Of a stretch of DNA of 64,000 nucleotides, positions 47,500-59,801 are shown piece after piece. Positions within the stretch are counted from its first letter, which is position 1, and the number at the start of each line of letters is the position of its first letter. Below the pieces are notes generated by a model. It did not search any database, was not told where the DNA came from, and saw only the letters and a program-made list of their open reading frames with translations. Source of the stretch: Berberis thunbergii (lineage: Eukaryota; Streptophyta; Magnoliopsida; Ranunculales; Berberidaceae); assembly GCA_003290165.1 (NCBI GenBank), contig QNQO01005893.1, forward strand, positions 1 to 64,000, in the 5' to 3' direction. A program made the translations under genes and the position numbers.

Positions 47500-49408
47500 T
47501 TAGGGCGAAGGAAGGTGGCGTCCGTGATCCAGTTGTTGACTTCTTGGTTGAACAATAACGCTGTTTGTAAAAAGACGTCGTCGGCTTGCTTTGAGAATTT
47601 GCTTGATCACTTCAAGTCCTGGCAGAATTATTGCTTCTTGGCTCTTGTGGATTCAAAGTACTTCCAGTTCAAGGGTCGAATGGGAGTTTAGGCTACTTCT
47701 TAAGTGTAGTTTTTTTTTCTGATTCCGTTACGCTGATTGTATGCTTGCTGATGCATGTGTTTCTTTGCAGGAAGGTTTATGTACTCTTCTTACCCTAGAG
47801 GAGTAAAACACTATAGAGATATTATGCGGCTTATCGACGAGGAATGTGGTGGATGTCATATGCGTTCCCAACTTCATTTGCAGTAGGTTGTGGGACAATT
47901 AGCATGTGGCCCCCACTCTTTACCAAACGTCGCGAGTTAAGTCTGAAGATGGGGCCCATTCTAGGAAGAGGAAAGCCGCTAAAGCCAAGGCTCATGTTTT
48001 GTCTACACAGAAGAGCCGTCTTAGACGCTTGCCTCTTTTGTGAGAGTTCGAAGAGGTTTCGCATTGAACTGGGTCGTCTTCAAAATAATCCACTCCAGTA
48101 AGTAAAAAACATGAGCCTGATCTGCCTGTCAAGGCGATGGCTGATGTATCCGACTGGGAGAAGGACCACCAGGGATTAGCAGGGGTTGAAGACATGTCGA
48201 ATCTTAGTGTTGTGTAGGCAAAAGCTCTAAGTGAGCAGTTGATGTAGGCTGCAATGGGTGCTTTTGTTGGTGCCTATCTGCACGAGACCGTTCAATAGAA
48301 GGTTCCTATGAGGATCCGCTTGAGGTCATGGAATTTGATCGTCCCATTGGTGTGCTGTCTGATAGTGGCACAAGCCAAGTTTATCAGAATTTGCGTTGTT
48401 CCCCATGTCGCTCCAGGCCATATCTTAAGGTATTGTAGGGTCTATTGGACAAATCGCTTCTTTTTCTTATTCTAGATCCAGCTGAGTCGTCTCGCAGTAA
48501 GGGGTCGGTTGCTATTGACAAAGGAAAGATTGCGGAGGAAGGCCTGGGAGACATGATGACTATAGAAGATGGTGCTAGAGTGATCCCTCATTTGGGAGAG
48601 CTCCATCCGGATGCGCGGATAAGTCTGTTTGTCCTTGATTTAGTAAAAATGAGCACTTAGGTCTGGCACGGGAAAGTTGATGTGGACTATGCTTCGAAGA
48701 AGCATATAAGCAGGCGTCATAGCTGGATGCCCTTGAGTCTTAGTTGGCGAAGGTTCAAAGGGTTTGTCTGGATGCCCTTGAGTCTGATTTGGCGAAGGCT
48801 AAGTCCGCGAGAGACAAATTATGACCGGAGTTGGATCTGGTCCGTCGTGATCTGAAGGTTGCGCAGGAAGTTGTACCTGAGGCGCGTTCCGAACTGCGGT
48901 CCCATGCTAAGGAGAATGCCTTGAAGGGTGCTAACTGGGTTGTTCAAAGACATCAATTAGTTCGATGTGGAGTTCAATGCTTGGGAGGCGGGGAAGGCCG
49001 AGGACCAACTCGAATTGGAGAAACATGAGCTTAGTGTTGTGAAGATTAGTTTGGTTACAAGGCAGTCTCAGGTTGTTGCACTGACAGGCAAGTTGGAGCT
49101 GTTGGAGTGTGAACTTACTGACGTGCAAGGAAGAAATTCTGCAAGAACAAGGCAAGTGAAAGTTCTGTTGGGTTGTATACGACAAACTGGAGCTGCGGGC
49201 GCTGATGAAGGAGGAGCATCCAGAATGGGATCTCGATTGCTATAAGAAGATGTCGTATGTAGACTTGTCTGTTGCCTTTGCATCATCAGACGAAGTGGGC
49301 AATCCGAACCTTGATGCTCAGGTTGTGGCGTGTGCGAGTGCAGCTTCTATTCCCTCTTCCATTCAGCTCAACTCCTCTATTTATGTACCTTCTCCTGATA
49401 AGGAGTAA
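47500..49408 (+). pseudogene. Accessory ORF of a Tat-like element (coiled coil), broken
   Basis: Pieces in several frames: near 47500-47700 (LDHFKSWQNYCFLALVDSKY), 48445-48660, and a long heptad-type region 48700-49245 (LAKVQR, DLVRRDLKVAQEVVPEARSE, AEDQLELEKHELSVVKISLV). It ends at 49205-49408 (MKEEHPEWDLDCYKKM to SPDKE, stop at 49406). Tat-lineage plant elements carry such an antisense accessory ORF between pol and the 3' LTR, which fits since the neighbouring gag and protease are on the - strand. An AATAAAA polyadenylation-like signal follows at about 49445. Function unknown. Stops and frameshifts make this copy inactive. Confidence 0.6.
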
Positions 49409-49892
49409 ACTTTGTACACTTGTACCCTTTTTGTTTCAACTGTTAATAAAAACAGGATTATGTTGAGTACGCTCTGTATCCGTTTTTTGCTTGTTATCCT
49501 CATTGTGTGTTATCCATTTTGCCTTGTCATTTTACTTTGGCATAGGCTGGTCTGATCAATAAGAAGTCGAGTAGTCTATCTGCTATTGAAAGCTTGTCCA
49601 CTTGTGTTGCGAGTGACTCAGAGTCATTGTTGCATAGTAATTTCCAACGGTGGGCGCTCTGCGAACGGTTCAAAAGTGACCTATGTTGCTTGGATTTGGG
49701 CCATTCTTAAGGTAAGCTGCTAGGGGCTTATCTTACTTTTCAGATTGTCAGTCGCTAGAGTGAGCGAATTGTGATAACCGAGCGCAGGCATTAGATCGCT
49801 TGTACCGAGTCAGGTTAAGCTTCGGGTTGTTATATGTTGTGTTTGTCCTCGTTTGAGCGTGAAGACATTGACTGAGCTTTGATTTATCTTTG
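49409..49892. other. Spacer between accessory ORF and right duplicated block
   Basis: Contains the likely polyadenylation region of the accessory ORF and otherwise no gene. Confidence 0.5.
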
Positions 49893-52134
49893 CTGCCGTT
49901 GTTTCAAAAGAAGGCAGTGGTCGCGTGGCAAGTTGCCGAGGGCTCTCACTATGTGAATCATCTATGTCCAAATAAAGTGGACTACAAGTTCGGGGGACAA
50001 GGATTTGGCGACCATGCTGAATAACAGCTGTTCCGTGGCGAGCCGTCAACATCAGCCAGGGACTGAGTAGTCTCCCGCCTTTCAAACCATCTATACCCGC
50101 GCAATGTGCGCTACATGTTTGAGACGAGTGGGTTCGATGACCAGGCTGAAAAGCAGTGGCCCCGTGGCAAGCCATCGTAATTAGTTCGAGACTGACTAGG
50201 CTCCTACCTTCCAAATCATCAACACCCGTGCACATCGAGTTATAAATTTGAGGGCTTTCGGCGGCCATGTTGAAGAGTAGTGTCCCGTGGCTAGCCATCG
50301 GAATCAGTTCAAAACTTACTAGGCACCCACCTTCTAAACCATCTACGGCCGTGTAGTAGGGGCTATAAGTTCAGGGTTGGTAATTCGGTGGCTAGGCTGA
50401 AAAATGGTGGTCCCGCGGTGAGCCGTCGGAATCAGTTCAATACTGACTAGGCTCCACCTTCTAAACCATCTACGACAAGCTGTCAAAATCAGTTCGGAAC
50501 TGACTAGGCTCCCACCTTCTAAACCATCTATGCCCACACAGTGAGGCCTACAAGTTCAGGGTTCATGATTCGGCGACCAGGCCCCGTGGCGAGCCGTCAT
50601 AATCAGTTCGAGACTGACTAGGCTCCCACCTTCTAAACCATTTATACCCACGCAGTGGGGGCTACAGGTCAAGGTTTTGATTAGTAGCTATCGTTGCAAG
50701 ACGTCACCAGCTAGGCTTATCTGATCGGGTTCGGCGACCATTATCCGCAAAGAGGGCAATGGTCCCTTATGAGTTTTCGTCACCAGGCGTATAATGCTGA
50801 TTTGATTCCCACTTCTTAAACCATTAGGATCCGCGCTAGGCGGACTAGGTATCGAGATGAACCAGAAGTTGTTATCGTCAGACAAAGCTAACTAAGCTTA
50901 CGTGGTTAGGTAAAGGCTCCGCCTGCTGAGGGCTTGCAAACCTATGTCCGCGGGCATAGTGTATTATGCGGAAGATATTCTTTTTGAAGAAGCAGGAGCA
51001 CCTTAAATCAACTGATGATTTGCATGTATGACTCGTGTGTTAGGATTGACTAGGATCTCTAGTGTTTGTGTCAAGCATGTGGCAGAATATTGTTTGAATA
51101 GTGGGTCGAGCCTATGGGCTCGCAGATGGAGAACTAGGTTTTTTTTAATGAAATATGCTACATGTACGGAGTAGATCGCATGGTAGCATGTGTACGGCGT
51201 AGACTGCGAGACAGTTGAGTATCGGTCACTCCCCCTTAATCGATGGGGTTGTGTGCAACCCCATTAATTAGATGAATTTTTTCTTTAAAGTTTCCTTGGC
51301 AACCGCCGTCTCTTAATTTCCCATACGGTATTCAATGCTGATGGTTAATGCTGAAGCACCCGTTTGTTGAACTGTTATATCTATATAATGGTGTTTCTTC
51401 ATCGTTGTAAGCACTATCCTTTGCAGAGGGTATCTTTTGTAATGTTTTTGCTTGAAGGGAATGTTTTGGGTTTTCTAAAGGCTGAAAGGAGACCTCCATC
51501 ATTGGAGTCTTCGAATGTTCTGACATTTGCACCGCTCGAACACGATGATGATCGATGTTATGCATGGTCACCTGTTCTGCGTGGGCACGTAGTTGATTCG
51601 TTGGGCTCTCTTATGCAGAGAAGAAGTACATATTTCCTCCCAAGGGAGGAGTTTGTTGTTTATCAGCCTGCACTTCGGTGTTACTTTGTGTTGTTATGTC
51701 CGCATGTACACGGTTCCTGTTGCTAGCTTGTGGTTGATCAAAGTGTTGGCAGATGCGTGATGCTTCAGGGGGCGGTATCTCTCAGTCACCTCGAGTTACG
51801 CGCATGGGAAAAATGTCATCGTTTGACAACATTGTAAAACCTTGACCGCTCCATCGCTTACGACAATCCTCACCTGCCTTATTCTACCTTTCTCAGGAGG
51901 ACGAGAGCAGTTTGAGGAAGTCTGCAACTCATTGCTAGGTCTGTGTTTTCATCGTTGGGTAACTTTCTGGGGGCGGTTTGGAAGAGTAGACGATTATTTT
52001 GTACTCTCAGCCCCTTCTCGCACCTTTGTCCTTGATCTTGGGAAGGGGTCGAGCAAAGTTTTTCTTGGAGTTTCTTTGGCTCTTCTTATGTAGTCAGACT
52101 GTTTAAGCGAGTCTTTACTTCATGTCGCATCGGA
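49893..52134 (+). mobile_element. Duplicated 2.2-kb block, right copy
   Basis: Direct repeat of 39725-41938 with the same tandem units, TATA-like TCTATATAATGG (51384-51395) and the same ORF (51364-51726). It diverges from the left copy exactly after GTCGCATCGGA. At 52154-52179 the last 26 bases of the block (TAGTCTTTACTTCATGTCGC...) are repeated once more. Confidence 0.7.
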
Positions 52135-52215
52135 TTCAGATGCTTGCAGTATGTAGTCTTTACTTCATGTCGCATCGGAGTTTCATGTTTTTACTTTCTT
52201 CATTCTATTTCAGAC

Positions 52216-52377
52216 AGTTAGTCTATTTCAGTTGTTAAATCTTTCCAGTAATCAATAGAGTGTGTTTGCGCAATTCTTTCTTTGTTTCTTGAATGTTTGC
52301 AAATCACTTAAGTATTTTAGAACTAAAACTCTACATTGACTATGGAAAGGAAATTAAACAACTGAAATAGACTAACT
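52216..52377. repeat. 162-bp fold-back with perfect 21-bp arms
   Basis: AGTTAGTCTATTTCAGTTGT (from 52216) pairs exactly with 52357-52377, and partly matching bases extend inward. No coding content. Could be a MITE. Confidence 0.75.
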
Positions 52378-52807
52378 ATTGACGGAGAAAAGTTGACCCT
52401 AGCCCTGAAGTGAATTCGGATGTCCCTTGTTAGATTGTTGATACTTTGAGCGAACTATTGTGCTTCACTGATGTCACAGAGGCTACTGAAGAGTAAACCT
52501 TGTGGAGGAGTTAGTCCCCGCACTGACGGAATGTTGAGGGGTTGTACTCCAGTAACCCGTTTGCATTGATCTCTCTATTCTACTGGGTTTAAGAAAAGAT
52601 TGCTCCTGTACCACTTTACTGTCCAATTTCTTTGAAGCGAGCCACCATTGTTGGAATCTCGTGTTAGTGGAGTAATGCGTTTGCAGTCACTACGCCTGGC
52701 GCTGTTTCAGATTGCACTGTGGGATCTGGTTAGATCTGGGAACATCTTATCTGCTTCAGTGCAGCGTAATGACAAACTCGTGTCGTAGATTGGTTTCCAC
52801 ATATTGT
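52378..52807. other. Spacer before the F protease
   Basis: No RT, RNase H or integrase homology is visible on the - strand, where the pol of F should continue. It appears deleted. Confidence 0.5.
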
Positions 52808-53164
52808 TCATTCAGAGTGGTAAGTTGTGTACTTAATTAACTGGTGAAGGGTGGAGACTACTGCTTCCATCTGGTGGAACCATGGTCTTCCCAAGATAAG
52901 GTTGTAAGTAGATGACGTGTCTACAACCATGAAGTCTAGAAACAAGACCTTTCTTAGTTGCGTCTCCCCTGCTACTATTGCTAACCTTATCTTTCTGATC
53001 AGGAAGCATTTCTCTTTGCTAAATCCAATCAGTGGGTAGTCTGAAGATGTCAAATTCTCCTCCTTGAGGTCCATACTGTAGAACGCGTTGTAGAACAAGA
53101 TGTTGAGTGAGCTCCCTGTGTCTACCAAAACTCTCTTGACCTCCCACCTTGCAATGAAGACCAA
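52808..53164 (-). pseudogene. F aspartic protease (Tat-like)
   Basis: A 118-codon open stretch: RVLVDTGSSLNILFYNAFYS with an intact catalytic DTG, DYPLIGFSKEKCFLIRKIRL, VAGETQLRKVLFLDFMVVDT, YNLILGRPWFHQMEAVVSTL and HQLIKYTT. This is the usual Tat retropepsin and the best-kept coding domain among the Tat pieces here. It is followed by no RT, so the polyprotein is truncated. The enzyme would process gag-pol. Confidence 0.85.
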
Positions 53165-53273
53165 GCTGACTAGGGCGTCATTATGCGGTGCTCAGACTCC
53201 TTCGAGGTCCTTGTCTGTAAAAGTTAAGGTGGGAATGGGGCTTAGCACCCTCGAGTAGCAAATGCGTTTGTCC

Positions 53274-54530
53274 TCATTCGTGGGCTATGTCCGCATCTTC
53301 AGTAGAGTCCGCTTGCGGGACCCATTTGATTGGTCTTCGTCTGGTCCGACCCCATGAAGGACATAGATTATATCCAGAGTCTCCTTCTCTATTTCCTTGA
53401 CTGACTCCCCTCGGTCCCTGGATCATTCTAGTCACTTTTAAGAGCTTAGAAATTCTTATAGCTTGCCCTTGCGGATCCAATCTCATACCTCAGACTCTTA
53501 CAGTCGTTGGTATCGTGGCCACCCTCCTTGTGGTATGAGCAGTACTTGTTGTTGTCATTCTTGGAGGGGTCTCCGTGTTGTTTTGGGGTCCACTTTAGAT
53601 CTTCCTAGGTTTTCATGGAATTCAGTACGTCTGATAGACTAGAATTGAGGGGGGTCACGGCTCTGGATCCAACATAGTTGGATATTTTTGCTGGTCTAAC
53701 CCGACCAGGGTCTGACTTATTGTCATTACGCTTCTGCTTGCTCATTTCTTCATCCTCGCGTCTCCTTTCCTTCTTTCTGTTCTTAGGATTAGAGGGCTTT
53801 TTCTCACCTTCTGTTTCCCTCTTAACAGTCCTCAACTCTTCCAAGGTAATGTACTTTTGGGCCCTTTTGAGGAGCTCGGTAATGACAAAAGGGGTTCCAA
53901 GGTGAGGTCTTCATAAAGCTTTCCTTCCGTTAGGCCCGCAGTAAAGGTTGTCACTGCAACCATCAAGGAGTGTCAGCTCGTCGTTGAAGCATGTGACATA
54001 CTATCTGAGCTTCTCATTGGATCTCTGTTTCAGAAAGAGTATGTAGTGTGGGCCTTTCCGGAGACGTTGACTTTTGAAAAAATGCGCCAGGTACTCCTTC
54101 GCCAATTTCTTGAAAGATTCAATCGACCTTGGCTGGAGGCTGTTGAACCACGTTATTGCTGATTTCTTTAGGCTAGTAGGAAAAGTTCTGCACAACACCG
54201 ACTCAACTCCTTATTTGAGGGCCATTACATGGTGGTAATGGCGCAGGTGGTCGAATGGGTCAGTGGCCCCATCGTAGAAGTTGATATTCGAAGGCGTGAA
54301 CTTCTTCGAAAGGGCCTCGTTCATAATACGGTCCACGAATGGTGAGACTGTGAGATGATATAGCATGTCTGGGTTGTGTGCCCCTTTGCGGAGGGGTTCT
54401 GGGGGCCAAGCCTCTCTGTCCTAGCAGTCGGTTCCACATTCACTATGCCACCTCCTCTAGTCCAGCGAGAATGAGCAAAGGCTTGACTCTCCTGTGCTTG
54501 TTCGCTGTCATCCTTAGAAGACAGAGCCAT
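53274..54530 (-). pseudogene. F gag (Tat-like), broken
   Basis: The capsid core is at 54198-54001: FPTSLKKSAITWFNSLQPRS, IESFKKLAKEYLAHFFKSQR, then frameshifted. The tail 53844-53605 is highly charged (KKERRREDEEMSKQKRNDNK). A Cys/His stretch read as DCKSLRYEIGSAR-like near 53500 would be the usual DTDDCWDLK.EIE region. The N-terminal part is at 54530-54321. Gag forms the particle shell. Several frameshifts are present. Confidence 0.75.
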
Positions 54531-54837
54531 GTGTTGCTCCTGATCTCCATTAGAAAGTAGAAGGTTTGTTGTGCAAGAGCCTCCACCGCTTTGGTGATTT
54601 GCTATGTTTAATATGACAACAAATCTATCCTTGGTCCGTCATTGTTGTTGCTAGCATGGGGGCATGAGTCTACTGCCCGTGTGTAGTCGGCTGAAAGCGA
54701 TGATATAGCGTTAGATTGAGCGTTTGACGTGTCCCCTTGCTCTCCATTGTTGCGTGGTCTAGTTGTCACCATCTCTCAGTATTTCGGAGGGAGATGATGC
54801 TAGTGAAAGGTTAGGAACTTTGTCATCACCACGGACG

Positions 54838-54856
54838 ACGCCAAATTGCTGCAGTC
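54838..54856 (-). promoter_or_regulatory. Primer-binding site of F
   Basis: The - strand reads TTTGGCGTCGTCCGTGGTG just after the LTR end (...GACTGCAGCA). This is the Tat-type primer site, similar to that of D1. Confidence 0.75.
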
Positions 54857-55492
54857 ATTTTTTGCTCCCTGCTTTGACCTTGACCTGGACCTGAACAAGG
54901 AACTCATGTGAGCCACGGACCACCGTTGTGGTGGGCGATGACACTCTGATGCTAAAGTCAGACACGGATCTGAGGAAGGTGTAATGTTGTAAACATGGTA
55001 TTTGTAGCGTACCTTAGCTTACCAACCTCATGTCTTATTTATAGTGCAGGAGTCTTGGTTCGACCAAGCCATCGATGGCATAGTTTAGGTAGGAGATCTT
55101 CGTGGAGATCCTTTTCTAATAAGGAGTCGTGCTGTAGAAGGGAATATCCTTGTTAGCCTTGTGCTCCTAGATACGCAAAAGATAGATCCCAATCAGAGAG
55201 TAATTCGTAGGAGGAACTTTCCCTGTGCGATATGTATTCTGGTATTTGCCTCCTAGTTGGAAGATGAGAGATGTTGTAACTACTTGTCTGAAGCTGATTA
55301 TCGAGATACTTGCCGTATCGAGGCTTATGGGTATTGTGGATAGCTGTGAGTTGCATGGGCTTAAGCTGTAAGAGTTCGAGTCCGTTTGGCGAACCGTATT
55401 GGGCGGGCCTCAAACCGCTTGGGCCGGATCAATGTTGGGCTGACACTAGGGCCTATCTTTCCTCGAGATCATCATGACACGTGTATGGCACA
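54857..55492 (-). repeat. 5' LTR of F
   Basis: About 635 bp, starting TGTGCCATACACGTGTCATG on the - strand at 55492 and ending at the primer site. A TATA box (CACTATAAATAAGACATG) is near 55034-55051. No matching 3' LTR was recognised on the left, so F is incomplete. It is inserted in the integrase of D2. Confidence 0.65.
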
Positions 55493-55975
55493 GAGTAGGG
55501 ACCGTTTTGGTGTATCATCACATACCATACCACAAATAACACTCTGACTGGAGAGACTCTATTCGCACTGGCCCTATGGGTCTGAGGCAATGGTTCTAGT
55601 AGAATAGAAATATCTATGTTCAAAATGGAATAGTTCAGGATGGAGGACAACGATGAAGCTCTGAGAGTCGATTTAGTCTTATTCGAAGAGCGGAGAGACA
55701 GAACACAAGAGACAATGGCCCAATACTATAAAAAAATGCCCCAACACTACAATAGGAGGGTCAAACCTTGAGAATTCAAAGTCGACGATTGGGTGCTGAG
55801 GATAACCCAGCAGAACACAAGAGACCCAAAAGAATGCAAGCTAAGCCCGAACTGGGAAGGTACCTCCAAGGTGACAACAATCAAAAGGCAAGAAATCTAT
55901 TGGCTAGATAACCTGGATGGAAAGTTTCTGAAAATGCCATGGAATGTAGAGCTCTTGAAGAAGTATTATCAGTAA
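55493..55975 (+). pseudogene. D2 integrase C-terminal part (Tat-like)
   Basis: Integrase-end signatures are TGETLFAL, YGSEAMVLVE, DNDEALRVDLVLFEERRDRT, QYYKKMPQHYNRRVKP, FKVDDWVLRITQQNTRDP, KLSPNWEGTSKV and NLDGKFLKMPWNVELLKKYY, with the stop at 55973-55975. This is the usual last stretch of Tat-type pol. Two frame changes and the loss of everything upstream (replaced by F) make it inactive. Confidence 0.85.
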
Positions 55976-56057
55976 GCGTACTTTCTTCAAAGATTTACAT
56001 TTCATATAATTTCATACTTCGAAACCTAGTCTAATTTTTGAACCCAATGGCACCCAT

Positions 56058-56520
56058 GCGGACCTAGTCTACAAATAGTCCACCGCAAGTGGGCAAGTCA
56101 AGTCCCTAGACACCTCACCGCTCCAAAAGGAACCTAGTCCGACTACAGGGACCACAATGGCGCACAAGCGGCCAAACATAGACTTTCTCAAGACAATGAA
56201 AACTTGCCGCATAAGTAACCTACTATGAATCAGGAACAAACGAGCTCTAGCGCGGACCGAACCCAGTCACAGACAATCCATCGCAAGCGGGAAAGTCTAG
56301 TATCTGGATGACTCATCTCTCCAAAAGAAACTTGGTTTGATTACGGGGACCACAATGGCGTACAAGCAACCAAGCCTAGTCCTTCTCAGAGCGATGACAT
56401 CTTACCGAGTCAATGACCTAATCCGCCTTAGAGCTAAGGAACTCCAATGCAGGCTGAACCCAATCCACGAACAGTTCACTGCAAGCGGACGAGTCCGGTC
56501 CATTGATTACTTACCGCTCC
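56058..56520 (+). repeat. D2 post-pol tandem repeat, about 196 bp x 2.4
   Basis: Units start at about 56058, 56253 and 56450 (GCGGACC.. / GCAGGCTGAACC), each with CCGCAAGTGGGCAAGTC-like and GGGACCACAATGGCGCACAA-like blocks. Same position in the element as the D1 array but a longer unit. Confidence 0.7.
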
Positions 56521-57539
56521 TGAGATAACCTAATCCTCTTCAGGAAGTAAGGTAGCACTCATGCTAATGAGTCCAGTCCATAGGCTACTCAACTCATATA
56601 ATTGTTCCAGTCCATACGGACCAAGACAATGCCCTAACCACCAAGACTTAATTAAACAATGAGTTAGAGTATGGTTCATAATCTAGTCCGAAAAAGACTA
56701 TTTCTTTGGTACTCCAGTTCTATATAGAACTAAGTAGCAGTACTTCGACATGCCAGTGGCTACTTAGAAAGCAAGCAACATGCAAGACACTGTCTGCAAA
56801 CATGAAAATTATTATTTAGTGACTTCGCTATCATCAGGCCATTTAGCTGAGGGAACTACATAGGCTAAGTCGGGACCACACGCATCTCCTTCAAAACCAG
56901 ATTAGCCCAGTCCCTACTCAAAGTTAAATTGTGTCATCTTTTTTGACAATTCAGAAGATTTGTTCACACAAACTAATATGATCCACAATCATTCAGAGCG
57001 TACAAAAAAAGTGAATTAAAAATATTTATCGATTTTTAAAAAGTTGTTACAAAGCTCGACTGACTGGATAGTACAAACACACTAAAATATCTGAGCTTGG
57101 TGCAAAGTAAGGTGTGAGTAAGGATTCGCTGGAACACATGTCGAGAATTTGCTCCGCCAATCTACCTTTAAGAAGAGAACTTGAAAGTGAAGTAAAAATG
57201 AGCAACCCAAAGCTGGCTTCTGTGTGATCCCTCAAATGAGGGATGCCTAGGGCGATGCAAAATCAACTCCACAAGGCCACAAACCTTGACCAGAGCCCAG
57301 CTCCGCCCAACTATCTTTCGGCTGGGGCATCACTAGTTAAGCCCAAGAAGGAGCAGTGGGACCGCCCAAAGTTGGCTGCGGGTATTTTCGCCAAACTGGA
57401 TTGCGGAAGACAATGTAGGAGCAACAAAAGATGGAACACAAACTTGGCCCCTAAGGGAAGTATGTACTTCTTCTTCGCTATGTAAGAAGTTTTTTTTGGA
57501 GGTCCCAAGAAACCACTGAAAGCTCACTCAAACCAGATG
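56521..57539. other. D2 3' non-coding region
   Basis: No gene supported. It may include a polypurine stretch (TTTTTTTTGGAGG at about 57490-57502) before the 3' LTR. Opposing ORFs at 57243-57527 are not recognised. Confidence 0.45.
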
Positions 57540-58361
57540 GCTTCATCCAATAACAGGTCTTGTTAAGACTATTCGCTATAAATGTCAAAACATTTTGAAA
57601 CTCCAATGGAGATCCTCCTTCGTCCTTTGGAGGGGCCAAAACACATTATCTGGAAAGTCACATTTCAAGAACCGATTCTACAATGCTATGCTTGAACCTA
57701 CAGGAACCGACCTATATAGGCATGACGATTCACAAAAGGTCACGCAGCAGTCGCGTCGACATTAAATGTTATGCGAGGAATAAGAGGGCGATGGTACATC
57801 AAACAATCACTGAATCACAATCGTAAACATGGTATGGACTAACCCTAGCACTTAAAAGGCTTTAGCACAGTACCAAGCGAACCCATGTGCAAGACTACTG
57901 TTCAACCAGTAAGTCATTTGTCCAGGCCCAAGACACGTCAGTCCCAAAGGCATGGGTCTTAGAGCTTGGCCTAGGACAATAAGGCCTGAACAACGAATCT
58001 CAGAGTTGTCACATGGCCAAGATCCACTCGCACGAAATTAGTTCTAGCACAATCAAACATTTGCTCCTAAACAAGGCCAAGTGTTGAAGAGCTCAGTTAT
58101 GCACATGTAATATCTTATGGTAGATCTCCTTCCTCCATCACGCCCTTGGTCACAGGGACAGTTCGGGAGAGAACACTCGCTATAAGAATCGGTGAAATAC
58201 ACACTGTAATTTACATACAGTCTTCATTCTTCCTTTAATCGATGTCTAACTTAAGCATCGGAGTGCCTCGACCATTACAACAGTGGTCCTTGGCTTTACT
58301 ACTACCCATTTTTGCAGGTTTGATATCATTGGGATCAGCGAGGACAGATTTGAACGCATCA
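57540..58361 (+). repeat. D2 3' LTR (left end uncertain)
   Basis: Ends ...TTGAACGCATCA at 58361, matching the D1 LTR end (TTGGACGCATCA). Inner blocks (GGACAATAAGGCCTGAA, ACATGGCCAAGATCC) also match. Overall divergence from D1 is large, so D1 and D2 may be different insertions. Confidence 0.55.
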
Positions 58362-59789
58362 GGAACAAATATTTTAACTTTTCCAAAAAATTAATACTTT
58401 GACATGAAGATTTATCTAATCATGACTTGGCTTGGATATAATGTAAGACTGCTAACTAAGAATATTAGCTAGTACATCGACTAACATCCAATTCATATCC
58501 CTTGTACCCCATAGAAATGTCATACCGGCAAAGCTGTTTGACTCGATTTTTCCATTTAACAATGCAAAACATAATCCAATCAATAACCTCACTTTTTGTG
58601 CCTCATATAGTAAGCATGTCTTGTAAATGAAACCATTTAAAATTAACTAGTTTCACAAAAGAATTTTAATGTACGATTTCCGTACGTATTTCTAACTACA
58701 TGCATTATAGAAGCGATGGACTCAACCGTTTTTGTAAATCTGGGTAGTATGATGCTAAGGAAGAAATTTACACGGTGTTTGTTTGAGTTAGACATCTAAC
58801 CTCATTTTAAGTGAAAACGTTCAACTAAAGGTAAATATCTTAATAATAGAGTTTAGGTTCTAATTAGTTAGAACTCTAACTCTTATAATCATTGATTCAT
58901 AGGTTGTTTAGAGCTTTATTTATGTCTGATGTAAATAAAACCCTAAATTAAAATTTTACCAAGTACACTGCATTTAGACACTATAACATCCATTTTTATT
59001 GAATATTCAGACATAATATGTGATTCAGAAGTGTAAACAAACAACCCCTTAATCAATTCATCCAATGGTATGATTATCGGTTTAATCAATTCAACCAATG
59101 GCAAAATTATTTGAGCATGAATGACATTTACATGAACTGACAATATCCACAGTTAGCCAAGCAAAAATATGGTAGCCTTGTAGCAGATGGGATCCAATAA
59201 AAACTCTGCTCGCCTACATTTGCTCACCCAACCATCCACCATAAGCCTATATAAAATATACCCAAGGATAGTGATTTCATTTTTCGAGGTAATTTGGGTA
59301 AGTTGATTTTAAGCAAGATTTCGTGAAATATTTCATTGAATATGGAAAAAACATGAAATTTTTAATTAAGCATTTAAAACTCTTCCATATTATATAAAGA
59401 GTACCACAAGACTCATAATGTCATACAAACTACATATTGCGTAATAATCACTTATATTACAAAAATTTAATACTAAACTATTGTTATAACATATTAAAAT
59501 ATGCGGAAATTGACATTGGCATAATGAAAAAAATAAATATTTCGGATTTCAAAAGAAATTTCGATAACTAAAATGAAGAAATATTTAGTGAAATTTTGAC
59601 ATTTTTTGAGAAATCAAATTCTTTGGATATACCTAAGAAATGCAACATTCATATATTTACTACTAGAAGAGGTCGAAGTGTAAAAATATCCAAACTTGGC
59701 AAAAATAATGACTACCAAACTTGACTAGCTAAAATTGTTGATTTACTAAATACACTGAAAAAAAATATGTAGGGAACTCAAATTCTTAG
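58362..59789. other. AT-rich intergenic DNA
   Basis: No gene recognised on either strand. It includes a 28-base imperfect tandem pair (59049-59076 and 59082-59109, TTAATCAATTCATCCAATGG type). Confidence 0.6.
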
Positions 59790-59801
59790 CTAGAAAACCA
59801 T

